From Paenarthrobacter nicotinovorans (GTDB lineage: Bacteria > Actinomycetota > Actinomycetes > Actinomycetales > Micrococcaceae), in contig NZ_SZVS01000002.1 in the NCBI RefSeq assembly GCF_007670255.1, positions 434,001-498,000 on the forward strand: a stretch of 64,000 nucleotides of DNA, given 5' to 3'. Within the stretch, counting starts at the first letter, position 1; the number at the start of each line of letters is the position of its first letter. A model generated the notes under the pieces. It was not told where the DNA came from. It searched no databases and was given only the letters and a program-made list of their open reading frames with translations. Both the position numbers and the translations under genes were made by a program. This document shows positions 37,770-47,542 of this stretch, piece after piece.

Positions 37770-39521
37770 ATGAGCAATGTCGCAGGCGGTCCGCAGGCAT
37801 CTCCGGGAGCACTGAGCCCGGAGTCCCGTGCCGCATCCATCGATGTCCTGAAATCCACTGCCGAGCCCGGCAAGGAACTGGACATCCTGATCGTCGGTGG
37901 TGGCGTGGTGGGCGCCGGGGCTGCATTGGATGCAGTCACGCGGGGACTCACCGTTGGGATCGTCGAAGCCAGGGATTGGGCCTCCGGTACGTCATCGAGG
38001 TCCTCCAAGCTCATTCATGGTGGCCTCCGCTATCTGGAGATGCTGGATTTCGGCCTGGTCCAGGAAGCCCTCCAGGAACGCGGACTGTTGATCCAGCAGA
38101 TCGCTCCGCACCTGGTCCGGCCGGTGCCGTTCCTCTACCCGCTGACCCACCGCTTCTGGGAGCGCCCCTACGTGGGTGCGGGCATCATGCTGTACGACAC
38201 CCTGGGATTGACGTCCGGCCACAGCCGCGGCGTACCGATGCACAAGCACCTCTTCCGCCGTGGCACACTGCGTGCGGCTCCCAGCCTCAAGGACGACGCC
38301 TTCGTAGGATCCATCCGCTACTACGACGCTTAGGTTGACGATGCCCGGCTGGTGGTCAACCTGGTCCGGACCGCTGTGCACTACGGAGCCCACGCCGCCA
38401 ACCGCGTACGCGTAGTGGATTTCCTCCGCGAAGGTGAACGCGTGGTGGGTGCCAAGGTGGAAAACCAGGAAGACGGCAGCGTCTTTGAGGTGCGGGCCAA
38501 GCAGGTGGTCAATGCCACTGGCGTGTGGACTGACGAAACACAGGCCATGGTCACCGACCGTGGCCAGCTGAAGGTTCGTGCGTCCAAGGGCATCCACCTG
38601 GTGGTGCCACGTGACCGCTTCCAGTCCACGGTGGGCTTGATTCTTCGGACCGAAAAGTCCGTGCTCTTTGTGATCCCCTGGGGCAGGCACTGGATCATCG
38701 GGACCACCGACACCGACTGGAAGCTGGATAAGGCCCATCCTGCTGCCTCCAGCAAGGACATCGACTACGTGCTGGAGCACGTCAACAAAGTGCTCAAACG
38801 TCCGCTGACCCGTGAGGATGTCGAGGGCGTCTACGCCGGTCTCCGCCCGCTCCTGGCCGGAGACAACGATTCCACCGCCAAGTTGTCGCGCGAGCACGTT
38901 GTTGCGCATCCCGTTCCCGGTCTTGTTGTGGTGGCGGGAGGCAAGTACACCACCTACCGCGTCATGGCCAAGGATGCTGTGGACGAAGCAACCCGGGCCA
39001 TGGATGAGCGCGTCCCGTCCAGTTGCACGGACACCATTCCCTTGCTGGGTGCCGAAGGATTCAAGGCTGCCTGGAACCGGCGTGGCAGGTCCGCCGAGCA
39101 GGCCGGGGTGCATGTGGCGCGTGTCGAACACCTGCTCAACCGCTTCGGATCCATGGCATCGGAAGTGCTGTCCGTGATCTCCGAACGGCCCGAGCTGGGG
39201 GAGCCACTGCCGGGGGCCGATGACTATCTCGCCGCCGAAGTCGTCTATGCAACCACCCATGAGGGTGCCCGGCATGTCGACGACGTCTTGACCCGCCGCA
39301 CGCGTATCTCCATTGAAGCCTGGGACCGGGGTGTGTCTGCGGCGCCCGTAGTGGCTAAGCTGATGGGAGAAATCCTTGGCTGGAGCGATGCCCAGCGTGA
39401 AAGCGAGATCAAACACTACCTGGCACGGGTGGAGGCTGAGCGACTGAGCCAACAGCAACCCGATGACGAATCGGCCGATGCCGCGCGCATGGGAGTGGAT
39501 GACATCGTTCCGCTCCGCTGA
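37770..39521 (+). pseudogene. glpD: Aerobic glycerol-3-phosphate dehydrogenase with in-frame amber codon
   Basis: The full frame is 583 codons and resembles GlpD throughout: FAD-binding DILIVGGGVVGAGAALDA, SKLIHGGLRYLEM, GTTDTDW and AGGKYTTYRVMA. It membrane-associates and passes electrons from glycerol 3-phosphate to quinone. TAG at 38331-38333 (codon 188) interrupts SIRYYDA-stop-VDDARLVVN, where the family normally has Gln (CAG to TAG, one base). Both sides remain in frame with no other lesion. GTG 38352 could restart translation but without the FAD loop. Either a recent inactivation or a sequencing error. GAGGAGG precedes ATG 37770. Confidence 0.88.
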
Positions 39522-39568
39522 CCGGCCCAGGGAATTGAGGCCGGCAGGCCACATGGAGGGAACACGAC

Positions 39569-40057
39569 TTGGCTGAACCACTGGACCGATACGACGCGGA
39601 ACTGACCACCCCGGACACGGTCATTCTTGAGCTTGTTGCCGAGGACAAGATCGACGCCGCGGCACAGTTGGCCCATAAACTCCATCAGGCCGGAAGGATT
39701 TCGAACCTCGAGGGCTTCCTGGAGCAGGTGCATTCACGCGAACACCAGCTGGCTACGGGCCTTCCCGGCGGAATCGGCCTTCCGCATGCCCGCAGTGAGT
39801 TCGTGGACCGGATCTCCATCGCGGTTGGGGTCACCAAGTTTGGGCACGCGTTGGATTTCGGTGCCGCCGACGGCCCGGCAACGCTCATCCTGCTCATCGC
39901 CACGCCGGCCAGCTCTTTCTCGGACCACCTTGAGGTCCTGGCCACCCTGGCGCGCTCCCTTTCGAAAGAATCCTTCAGGGAATCCCTGCGCCGCGCGCAC
40001 GACCCCGAGGTCATTTCCGAACTCATCAATTCCAGCCTGGTGTTCTTCGACCACTAA
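39569..40057 (+). CDS. PTS fructose/mannitol-type IIA protein
   Basis: A 162-residue single-domain EIIA (PTS_EIIA_2). The phosphorylated His is in GGIGLPHARS, followed by VAVGVTKFG-like and PATLILLIATP blocks. It is a stand-alone IIA without IIB or IIC next to it, so it may serve a permease elsewhere or have a regulatory role. It begins with TTG after GGAGGG at 39553-39558. It follows glpD by 47 bp and may share its transcript. Confidence 0.87.
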   Translation: MAEPLDRYDAELTTPDTVILELVAEDKIDAAAQLAHKLHQAGRISNLEGFLEQVHSREHQLATGLPGGIGLPHARSEFVDRISIAVGVTKFGHALDFGAADGPATLILLIATPASSFSDHLEVLATLARSLSKESFRESLRRAHDPEVISELINSSLVFFDH

Positions 40058-40124
40058 GGCCGGTGCGGTCTCCCGTCAGGCCACGTCGCAGAGGCCCGTT
40101 TCGTTGTTCTACAGCCGGACGAAG

Positions 40125-40130
40125 TACGGT
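40125..40130 (+). promoter_or_regulatory. -10 box, leaderless surf1
   Basis: TACGGT ends 6 nt before the GTG at 40137. Confidence 0.5.
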
Positions 40131-40136
40131 TAAGGG

Positions 40137-41012
40137 GTGTTGAAAACTGCCCTGAAACCCCGCTGGATCGCAGGATTGGTCTTTGCGCTTCTGCTGTCCG
40201 CGGTGTTTGTGCTGCTCAGTCAGTGGCAGCTCAGCCGGTCAACCCAGCACGAGGCCCCAGCGCCGTCCAGCGTCGAAGAAGTGAAGCCCCTGGTTGACGT
40301 TCTCAAGCCCGGTCAGTTCTTCCCTGGCTCGGTTTCGGACCAGATGGTCACGGCCACAGGGAGCTATGACCCCGGCAAGCAAGTACTGGTGGAGGGGCGC
40401 CTGTACAACAACCAGAAGGGTTTTTGGATCGTCTCGGCCTTCGCGGTCAACGACGCTCCCGTGCTCAAGGGTGTCGCAGCCTCGCCGCAAACCTGGATTC
40501 CAGTAGCCCGCGGCTGGGTGGCTGACGCCGCCCAAGCCGGCCCGCCGCCGTCGGGCACTGTGACGCTGACCGGTCGCCTGCTCCCTTCCGAAGCTCCCGT
40601 ACCCAATGTCGACGCCGGCCCGGGCCGGGCATCAGCGGTCTCCACCGCGGAACTGATCAATACCTGGAAAGTTTCCAGCTACCCCGGCTTCATTGCTGCG
40701 ACGTCCGAAATCAGCGGTGGCGCCACCATCGCGCTGGACGGAGACGTCAAGGCACTCAATATCCCGGCACAGCCACCGGCGGAGCAGGTCAACTGGTTGA
40801 ACCTCTTCTACGCTGTGGAATGGGTGGTCTTTGCCGGTTTCTCCGTCTTCATCTGGTGGCGCCTGGTGCGTGACGATTACCGTCGGGACCTTGAGGACGA
40901 CGAAGACGACGAAGACTACGAGTACTCCGACGGGTTTCCGGACGAACCCGACGCCGTCCCGGCGGCAACCGAACCTGCAAGTCAAGACCCAGAACCTAAG
41001 GTGCAGCAATGA
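40137..41012 (+). CDS. SURF1 family cytochrome oxidase assembly protein
   Basis: A 291-residue protein with an N-terminal helix (WIAGLVFALLLSAVFVLLSQWQ, abbreviated region 9-30) and a second near 223-243 (LFYAVEWVVFAGFSVFIWW). Between them is an extracytoplasmic domain with VEGRLYNNQKGFWIVSAF and WIPVARGW, typical of SURF1, which helps haem insertion into aa3 oxidase. The tail is acidic. The start is a leaderless GTG. The stop overlaps the next ATG by four bases. Confidence 0.88.
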   Translation: MLKTALKPRWIAGLVFALLLSAVFVLLSQWQLSRSTQHEAPAPSSVEEVKPLVDVLKPGQFFPGSVSDQMVTATGSYDPGKQVLVEGRLYNNQKGFWIVSAFAVNDAPVLKGVAASPQTWIPVARGWVADAAQAGPPPSGTVTLTGRLLPSEAPVPNVDAGPGRASAVSTAELINTWKVSSYPGFIAATSEISGGATIALDGDVKALNIPAQPPAEQVNWLNLFYAVEWVVFAGFSVFIWWRLVRDDYRRDLEDDEDDEDYEYSDGFPDEPDAVPAATEPASQDPEPKVQQ

Positions 41013-41509
41013 TTGAGCCCAAACCGGCCATCCAGCCTGAGCAGTCAGGACCGAAGCCCAAGAAGCGGCGTTTCGGAGGGACGGAAGCCCAGATCCGTTC
41101 GGCCCTGAAGTTTTACAAGGTCATGGCGTACCTCACCGGCGCCATGCTGCTTCTTCTGTGTGCCGAACTGATCGCACGCTATGGATTCGGCGTTTCACTC
41201 TTCGCCGGTGGCACCAACGCGGTCACCGGCCAGCCGTTTGGGTTCGGTTTCGCCGAATCCGAACCCAAGGGTGTCATTGGCGGTTTCAACATTTCCACCA
41301 CCGTGCTGATCGTGCACGGCTGGATGTACGTTGTGTACCTCGTTTCCAACTTCCGCCTGTGGTCCCTGATGCGGTGGCCTTTCTCCAAGATGGTCCTGCT
41401 GGCCTTGGGCGGTGTTGTTCCCCTGCTGTCCTTCATCGTGGAGAAGAAGTTCCACGCCGAGGTGGAGGCGGAATTGGCCGCCAACCCCCAGGCGTCAAAG
41501 CGCTACTAG
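41009..41509 (+). CDS. DUF3817 integral membrane protein
   Basis: A 166-residue protein with three membrane segments: near residues 31-50 (VMAYLTGAMLLLLCAELIAR), 90-110 (STTVLIVHGWMYVVYLVSNF) and 120-140. The order RSALKFYKVMAYLTG...HGWMYVVYL is that of the DUF3817 family, function unknown. It overlaps surf1 (ATGA) and precedes guaA, a common actinobacterial order. Confidence 0.85.
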   Translation: MIEPKPAIQPEQSGPKPKKRRFGGTEAQIRSALKFYKVMAYLTGAMLLLLCAELIARYGFGVSLFAGGTNAVTGQPFGFGFAESEPKGVIGGFNISTTVLIVHGWMYVVYLVSNFRLWSLMRWPFSKMVLLALGGVVPLLSFIVEKKFHAEVEAELAANPQASKRY

Positions 41510-41566
41510 GAGCCTGCGGGCATCCCCGATGTGAGATCCCTAACGGGATGGCCTGTTTTGGCCGCT

Positions 41567-41612
41567 GACCGCCCTTGTCAACGTGCACGGGGGCGGTCCG
41601 GCAAAGTAGTCT
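41567..41612 (+). promoter_or_regulatory. guaA promoter with upstream hairpin
   Basis: An 8-bp inverted repeat (41567-41574 with 41591-41598) precedes TAGTCT (41607-41612), which ends 6 nt before the guaA GTG at 41619. The hairpin may be a weak terminator of the surf1 transcript; it lacks a T run. Confidence 0.5.
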
Positions 41613-41618
41613 TGACTG

Positions 41619-43208
41619 GTGACTACTCCCACCGCACCCCAGACTTCACAGAAGCCGGTGCTGGTTGTTGACTACGGTGCCCAGTACGCGCAGCTGATTG
41701 CCCGCCGCGTCCGTGAAGCAAATGTGTATTCGGAAATCGTTCCGCACACCTTCACCACCGAGCAGCTTCTGGCCAAAGACCCGGCAGCCATCATCCTCTC
41801 CGGCGGACCCTCCAGCGTCTACGCCGAAGGTGCCCCGTTCGTGGAGGCTGACCTCTTTGAGGCCGGCGTTCCCGTTTTCGGTATCTGCTACGGATTCCAG
41901 GCCATGGCCAACGCCCTGGGCGGCAAGGTAGCCCAGACGGGCCTGCGTGAGTATGGCGCCACCGAGGCGCTCCTTGTGGGAGATGCACGTTCCATCCTCG
42001 ACGGCGTCCCGGCCTCCCAGAACACCTGGATGAGCCACGGCGACTCTGTCCATGAGGCGCCTGAAGGCTTTGAGGTGCTGGCGACGACGGCCGGCGCGCC
42101 GGTCGCTGCCTTCGCCAACGACGAGAAGCGCCTTTACGGTGTGCAGTGGCACCCGGAAGTGAAGCACTCCGTCCTTGGCCAGCACGTCCTGGAAAACTTC
42201 CTGTTTAAGGGCGCCGGTTTGAGCCCGAACTGGACCACCGGCAACATCCTCGAAGAGCAGGTGGAGCGCATCCGCGAGCAAATCGGGGACTCCAAGGTCA
42301 TCTGTGGCCTCTCCGGTGGCGTGGACTCGGCTGTTGCGGCCGCACTCGTCCAGCGTGCCGTTGGTGACCAGCTCACGTGTGTCTTCGTCGATCACGGTTT
42401 GCTCCGTGAGGGGGAGGCCGAGCAGGTCGAACGTGACTTCGTCGCCGCTACGGGTGTCAACCTGTATGTCGCCAACGAGCAGGAACGCTTCCTCTCTGCC
42501 CTGGCCGGCGTCAGCGATCCCGAAACCAAGCGCAAGATCATCGGCCGAGAATTCATCCGTGCTTTCGAAGAAGCCGAGCGGGCCATCATCGCCCAGGCAG
42601 CTGCCGAAGGCGAAAAGATCAAGTTCCTGGTCCAGGGCACGCTCTACCCGGACGTCGTCGAATCCGGTGGCGGCGAGGGCGCTGCGAACATCAAGAGCCA
42701 CCACAACGTTGGCGGGCTTCCGGAGGACCTGCAGTTTGAGCTCGTTGAGCCGCTGCGCGCCCTCTTCAAGGACGAAGTCCGCGCCGTTGGTGCACAGCTT
42801 GGACTGCCCCAGGAAATCGTGGGCCGCCAGCCGTTCCCCGGCCCGGGTTTGGGTATCCGCATCGTCGGTGAAGTGACCAAGGAGCGTCTTGACCTGCTCC
42901 GCAAGGCCGACGCCATTGCCCGCGCGGAACTGACGGCCGCAGGCCTGGACAACGACGTCTGGCAGATGCCGGTGGTTCTCCTGGCCGATGTCCGCAGCGT
43001 CGGCGTCCAGGGTGATGGACGTACCTACGGGCACCCCATCGTCCTGCGTCCGGTATCTTCCGAGGACGCCATGACGGCGGACTGGTCGCGTTTGCCCTAC
43101 GACCTTCTGGCCCGCATCTCCAACCGCATCACCAATGAGGTGGATGGCGTGAACCGTGTGGTGCTGGACGTCACCAGCAAGCCACCGGGAACCATCGAGT
43201 GGGAATAG
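41619..43208 (+). CDS. guaA: GMP synthase (glutamine-hydrolysing)
   Basis: A 529-residue enzyme that aminates XMP to GMP. The class I glutaminase domain has nucleophile Cys90 in GICYG and the His/Glu pair in [10 protein letters not shown]. The ATP pyrophosphatase loop is [15 protein letters not shown] near residue 235. The C-terminal dimer domain ends [12 protein letters not shown], the canonical GuaA terminus. The start is a leaderless GTG. Confidence 0.98.
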   Translation: MTTPTAPQTSQKPVLVVDYGAQYAQLIARRVREANVYSEIVPHTFTTEQLLAKDPAAIILSGGPSSVYAEGAPFVEADLFEAGVPVFGICYGFQAMANALGGKVAQTGLREYGATEALLVGDARSILDGVPASQNTWMSHGDSVHEAPEGFEVLATTAGAPVAAFANDEKRLYGVQWHPEVKHSVLGQHVLENFLFKGAGLSPNWTTGNILEEQVERIREQIGDSKVICGLSGGVDSAVAAALVQRAVGDQLTCVFVDHGLLREGEAEQVERDFVAATGVNLYVANEQERFLSALAGVSDPETKRKIIGREFIRAFEEAERAIIAQAAAEGEKIKFLVQGTLYPDVVESGGGEGAANIKSHHNVGGLPEDLQFELVEPLRALFKDEVRAVGAQLGLPQEIVGRQPFPGPGLGIRIVGEVTKERLDLLRKADAIARAELTAAGLDNDVWQMPVVLLADVRSVGVQGDGRTYGHPIVLRPVSSEDAMTADWSRLPYDLLARISNRITNEVDGVNRVVLDVTSKPPGTIEWE

Positions 43209-43215
43209 CATTCTG

Positions 43216-43255
43216 AAGTGGCCGGCTTCCTTCGGGAGGCCGGCCACTTTGTATT
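43216..43255 (+). terminator. Intrinsic terminator after guaA with UUCG tetraloop
   Basis: An 11-bp perfect stem (43216-43226 with 43239-43249) continues through TTCC/GGAG pairs to a C(UUCG)G tetraloop, about 15 bp in all, followed by TGTATTT. It begins 7 bp after the stop. Confidence 0.85.
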
Positions 43256-43357
43256 TGGCGCAGTTCCCCCGTGGTATGAGAAGGGCAGCAAGCTGTGAAA
43301 ACCGGTGAATTTCGCGTTGGAACAGCGTTGCGGAGCGGGCTGGCCATGGATTCCCGC

Positions 43358-43363
43358 TACCCT
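43358..43363 (+). promoter_or_regulatory. -10 box, leaderless helicase-like gene
   Basis: TACCCT ends 7 nt before the ATG at 43371, which decides this start over an upstream in-frame codon and a downstream GTG at 43425. Confidence 0.5.
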
Positions 43364-43370
43364 CGAAAGT

Positions 43371-46300
43371 ATGCCGGTATGGTCCAAGGCGTCTAAAGCT
43401 AGTACAGAAAAGAAGGCAGAAGTCGTGTCAGTAGGTCAAGGCCAGGAAGAGGGCTCTGAAGAGCTCCGCAAATGGCTGTCTGGTCTCAAACCCGTCACAG
43501 GGGCAGACACTATGCTGCGTTTCGTCAAGACGCCCGAAGGCGCCATTGACCTCAGCAACGCGCATCCCTCAGGGTTGGCGCAGCTGTTGGCGGGCCGCAG
43601 GACACGCTTGTCCACCCTGATCAGGGACCGCCAGCAATATCTCGTGGCTGCCCGGGCAGCCCGGAACATCAGGTCGAAGATTTTCGAGCTCAGCAATGAC
43701 CGCGGTATCGAAGCCGGGTACTTGTCCGCCGGTACCGTGGTGTGGACATCAGCTGTCGGCGGCAAACCGCAGCGTGTCTCCGCGCCTGTCATGCTCACCT
43801 CCATCGTTCTCACGGTCCGGCCGGGGGAGGACGATTTCGAACTTCAGCTCACTGAGCAAGCACGCATGAACCCCGCCCTGGTCCGTCACTTGAAGACGGT
43901 CCACGGCATCGTTTTCGACGTCAACGCAGTGGCCCGCATGGCGTACAACACCGCGCGGTTGGATCCGCAGCCTGTCCTGGACCGTTTGTCCACGCTGGTT
44001 CAGCCCATCCACGGCGCCGAGGTGGAATTCAACCTCCTGGTCACAACCCTGGCTGACCTGTCGGGCAACCTGGACGATCCGTGGATCAACCTGAACAACC
44101 CCACGGTGGCCGCGCTGGCCACTGCAGCCAACGGTGGCGACATCGAGCCGGAATCCATCAAGGCGGGCAGGTTCCCCAGCCTTGACCTCCGTGATCCGGC
44201 CGATGAGCTCCTCTTGCTTGATGCCGACACGGACCAGCAATACGTGGTTGACGCCGTACGCGCCGGTGACTCCCTGGTGGTCAGTACGCCTCCGGGGAGC
44301 GGTCAAACCCAGACTGCCATCAACGCCATCGGTGCGTTGGTCTGCGAAGGAAAGTCGGTCTTGGTGGTGGGGGACCGCCAGTCCAGCCTCGCAGGATTGT
44401 CCGCGCACCTGGAATCACTGGGACTGGATTCGCTGCTCTTCCGCCCCGGTAACGGAACCACTCCGCAGCAGCTCAAGGCGCAGCTGGTTCGGGCAATCAT
44501 GCGCAACGAGAAGGCGCTCGAACCCCAGCTCGGCAACCTCCACCAGACGCTGACCGGGCATCGGCACGCCCTCATGGACCACGTAGCGTCCTTGCATAAC
44601 GTCCGCGAACGCTGGGGTTGCTCGCCGTACCAGGCCATGCAGTCCCTCGCGGAACTGACGTCCATCCATCCTGCTCCCTCCACGACCGTGCGTCTGAAGC
44701 GCAGTGTCTTGGACAACATAAAGGACCGCGAGGAACTCGCTGCACGGCTCCGGCGTGCCGCAGAACTTGGAAGCTTCAGCCGGGCTTCGACCAGCAGTCC
44801 TTGGTACGGCGCCCGCCTGGTCACCCGCAAGGAAACCGAGGAAGCGCAGCAGCTTGCCCGCCTGGCCGCGGAGAAACTCCCCGTCCTGCGCGACCGCATG
44901 AAGCAGGTGTCCGATCACGCCGAGATCCGCCTGGGCGACACCTTTACGGAATGGGGTGCCCAGCTCGAACTGCTGATCGCCGTACGCGAGAGCCTGGACA
45001 AGTTCACGCCGGACATCTTTGACCGCCCGGTGCACGACCTCATTTCGGCCACTGCCAGCTCGGCATGGCGGCGTGAGCGGAACATCGAGATGCCGTCCAT
45101 GCAGCGCTCCAGGCTGCGGCGCGTGGCCAAGGAATATGTACGGCCCGGCGTTCACATTGCCGACCTCCACAGTTCGTTGGTTCTTGTCCAGGAGCAGCGC
45201 GCACTCTGGGCCGGTTACGCCACAACGCAACGCCACCCGGCCGTTCCCTCCGGCCTGGCCGACCTCGGTGCGCTCTACCGCGAGCTCGATACCGAACTCC
45301 GGCGACTCGGCGACGCCCTCAAGCACACCTCTGCCGGCGGCTCGCTTCACGGCACGCCCTACCCGGAGCTGATGGAGCGCCTTGAGAGTCTTGTGGCAGA
45401 CACTGACACGCTGGAGTCGTTGCCGGAGCGCACCCTCCTGATCGAGGAAATGCGTGAGCACGGCCTAGGAGAGCTGCTGGCGGATCTGGCCGAACGCGAA
45501 GTCCCCGCGTCCTCGGTGGCTGCCGAGCTGGACCTGGCCTGGTGGCAGTCCGCCCTGGAAGCGATGATCAGCGGCGACGACTACCTCGCCATGTCCGACG
45601 GCGACTCCCTGCGCCGCCTTGAAGCCGAGTTCAGGTTGGCCGACCAGGCGCACATCGCCAGTGGTGCTGCCCGGCTCCGGTGGCAGCTCGCACAGAGGTG
45701 GCGCCAGGGGCTGGTTGACCACCCGCGCCAGGCCGAGCTGCTGCGTGCCTTGCTGAAGGATGGGCGGGTAACCTTGCCTGCACTGAGCGCCCAAGCTCCG
45801 GACCTCGTGCCGATGCTCGTCCCAGTATGGTCTGTCAGCCCTTATCTGCTCACCGGAGTCCTCCCCGCCGAGCAGAAGTTTGACGCCGTGGTGGTCATCG
45901 ACGCCGAGTCCACGTCCCTGCAGGCAGTCCTTCCCGCGATCGCACGTGCCCAGCAAGTGGTGGCATTCGGCGACGCCAAGATCGCCAACGCGCGGACCTT
46001 CAGCGTGGCTGTTGAACCGCCGGTGGCCGGCGTGGCCGGCCACGAAACAGTGGAGAGTGCCTTCAAGGCTCTGTCCCGGGTCCTGCCCTCCTGGCAATTG
46101 AACTGGGTGTACCGCGCAGTTGACGAGGACTTGATTCTGCAGTTGAGCAAGAACTACTACGACGGCGGCCTGAAGCGACTGCCCGACGGCAACTCGGTCA
46201 CTGGCCTGGATCGTTCGATCCTTGTCGAGTACATTCCCGACGGCACCGGACTCCCCGGAGCCGACCACGAGGGCGTGGAGTCGGTCACCGCCGAAGTGAA

Positions 46301-47528
46301 CCGTGTGGTTGACCTCGTCTTCGAACACGCCACGTTGCGTCCACGCACCAGTTTGGCCGTGGTGACAGCAAGCCTGCGCCACGCAGCCAGGATCGGCGAG
46401 GCCATCAGGCTTCAACTGCCGAACCATCCTTTGTTGGCGTCCTTCTTCGCGGCCGGCCCTGAGTTCTTCCGTGTGGTGGATCTTGAACGCGCGCAAGGTC
46501 TGGTCCGCGACCACGTGATCTTCTCCCTCGGTTACGGGCGCACACCCCACGGCCGGGCACTCCACTCTTTTGGCCCCTTGTCGGCTGAAGGCGGCCGTAA
46601 CCGCTTTGCCTTGGCAATGACCAGGGCCCGGCGCTCCATGCACGTACTGAGCTGCTTCCGGCCCGAGGATCTTGACCTGGATCGTTTGTCGCACGGTGCT
46701 GTGGACTTCTATGAGTTGTTGGACCGGGAACTCTCCGGCAACAGCAATCTCGGAACCCCGGCGTCCCGGGCGGTTGCCAGTGAGCAGGCCCTCGGCGAAG
46801 ACCCTTTGGTTGCCGACCTTGGAGAACGCCTGCGCGCCAGGGGTGCGCGGGTGTGGCACCTCTACGACGGCGTCCTGGACATTGCCGCCGCTGCCGATCC
46901 GGTGCACACGATTGGCCGCGAGGGAGCCGAGATCCCAACGCCGGTGGCCATCGAATCCGATGGCACGGAACGCTACCGGCGCATGAGCGTCCGTGAACGC
47001 AGCAGGTTGCGGCCGCAGCTCTTGGAGCGTATGGGCTGGCGGTACATGTCCCTCTGGACGATCGAGGTCTTCACGGACCCGTCCTCCTGCGCGGACCGTA
47101 TCGGTTCCTACCTCGGCTTGGAGAACCACATTCTCACCTCCACGGAATCTCCGCAGCATGGTTTCCTGGACATGGATGTTGAACAATTGAATCTGGACAG
47201 GGCAAAGCCAGCGTTCACCCGCCCTTCGGCCGCCGCCTCGGGTAAGCAGCCCGGGGAAAATGGCAGCGAGCGGGACCAGGCAGCGGACAGGAAAGCAGCA
47301 ATGACGGAACAAGACAGCGGCACGGGCAACGGCGGTGCCGAAGGCGACGCCGGCGGCCAGGACGAGGCCACTGCTGAAAAAGCTACGGAAACGACCCCCG
47401 CCAAGCACAGCTCCGGCGGCATCCTGCCCACGAAAGCCGCGGAGGACGACCCCCGCGCCTGGGGCGACGAGACCGGCTACGATCACGAGCAGTGGTTGAA
47501 GGAGCAGAAGCCCCCGCACTGGGGCTGA
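43371..47528 (+). CDS. Large SF1-helicase-like protein with altered ATPase motifs and C-terminal nuclease-like domain
   Basis: A 1385-residue protein. The layout is that of DUF4011/Upf1-like bacterial helicases: N-terminal region, split SF1 ATPase, then a restriction-endonuclease-like (MTES_1575-type) domain. Walker A reads TPPGSGQTQT (306-315), with Gln312 in place of the Lys. Walker B reads VVVIDAEST (DAES at 844-847, where DEAS is usual), and the next motif reads FGDAKI (866-871) rather than GDPKQ. The C-terminal RARRSMHVLSCFRPEDL and then VLDIAAAADP with VAIESDG (1192-1198), RLRPQLLERMGW are near-canonical. The last 120 residues are a low-complexity acidic tail. It probably binds DNA; ATPase activity is doubtful. 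Confidence 0.75.
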   Translation: MPVWSKASKASTEKKAEVVSVGQGQEEGSEELRKWLSGLKPVTGADTMLRFVKTPEGAIDLSNAHPSGLAQLLAGRRTRLSTLIRDRQQYLVAARAARNIRSKIFELSNDRGIEAGYLSAGTVVWTSAVGGKPQRVSAPVMLTSIVLTVRPGEDDFELQLTEQARMNPALVRHLKTVHGIVFDVNAVARMAYNTARLDPQPVLDRLSTLVQPIHGAEVEFNLLVTTLADLSGNLDDPWINLNNPTVAALATAANGGDIEPESIKAGRFPSLDLRDPADELLLLDADTDQQYVVDAVRAGDSLVVSTPPGSGQTQTAINAIGALVCEGKSVLVVGDRQSSLAGLSAHLESLGLDSLLFRPGNGTTPQQLKAQLVRAIMRNEKALEPQLGNLHQTLTGHRHALMDHVASLHNVRERWGCSPYQAMQSLAELTSIHPAPSTTVRLKRSVLDNIKDREELAARLRRAAELGSFSRASTSSPWYGARLVTRKETEEAQQLARLAAEKLPVLRDRMKQVSDHAEIRLGDTFTEWGAQLELLIAVRESLDKFTPDIFDRPVHDLISATASSAWRRERNIEMPSMQRSRLRRVAKEYVRPGVHIADLHSSLVLVQEQRALWAGYATTQRHPAVPSGLADLGALYRELDTELRRLGDALKHTSAGGSLHGTPYPELMERLESLVADTDTLESLPERTLLIEEMREHGLGELLADLAEREVPASSVAAELDLAWWQSALEAMISGDDYLAMSDGDSLRRLEAEFRLADQAHIASGAARLRWQLAQRWRQGLVDHPRQAELLRALLKDGRVTLPALSAQAPDLVPMLVPVWSVSPYLLTGVLPAEQKFDAVVVIDAESTSLQAVLPAIARAQQVVAFGDAKIANARTFSVAVEPPVAGVAGHETVESAFKALSRVLPSWQLNWVYRAVDEDLILQLSKNYYDGGLKRLPDGNSVTGLDRSILVEYIPDGTGLPGADHEGVESVTAEVNRVVDLVFEHATLRPRTSLAVVTASLRHAARIGEAIRLQLPNHPLLASFFAAGPEFFRVVDLERAQGLVRDHVIFSLGYGRTPHGRALHSFGPLSAEGGRNRFALAMTRARRSMHVLSCFRPEDLDLDRLSHGAVDFYELLDRELSGNSNLGTPASRAVASEQALGEDPLVADLGERLRARGARVWHLYDGVLDIAAAADPVHTIGREGAEIPTPVAIESDGTERYRRMSVRERSRLRPQLLERMGWRYMSLWTIEVFTDPSSCADRIGSYLGLENHILTSTESPQHGFLDMDVEQLNLDRAKPAFTRPSAAASGKQPGENGSERDQAADRKAAMTEQDSGTGNGGAEGDAGGQDEATAEKATETTPAKHSSGGILPTKAAEDDPRAWGDETGYDHEQWLKEQKPPHWG

Positions 47529-47542
47529 TCGCCTGAAAAGCT

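Noticed and set aside
37992-39581. 529-codon minus-strand frame over glpD
   Set aside because: It is the antisense shadow of glpD. It runs through the amber site, which supports the idea that glpD was a single open gene until recently.
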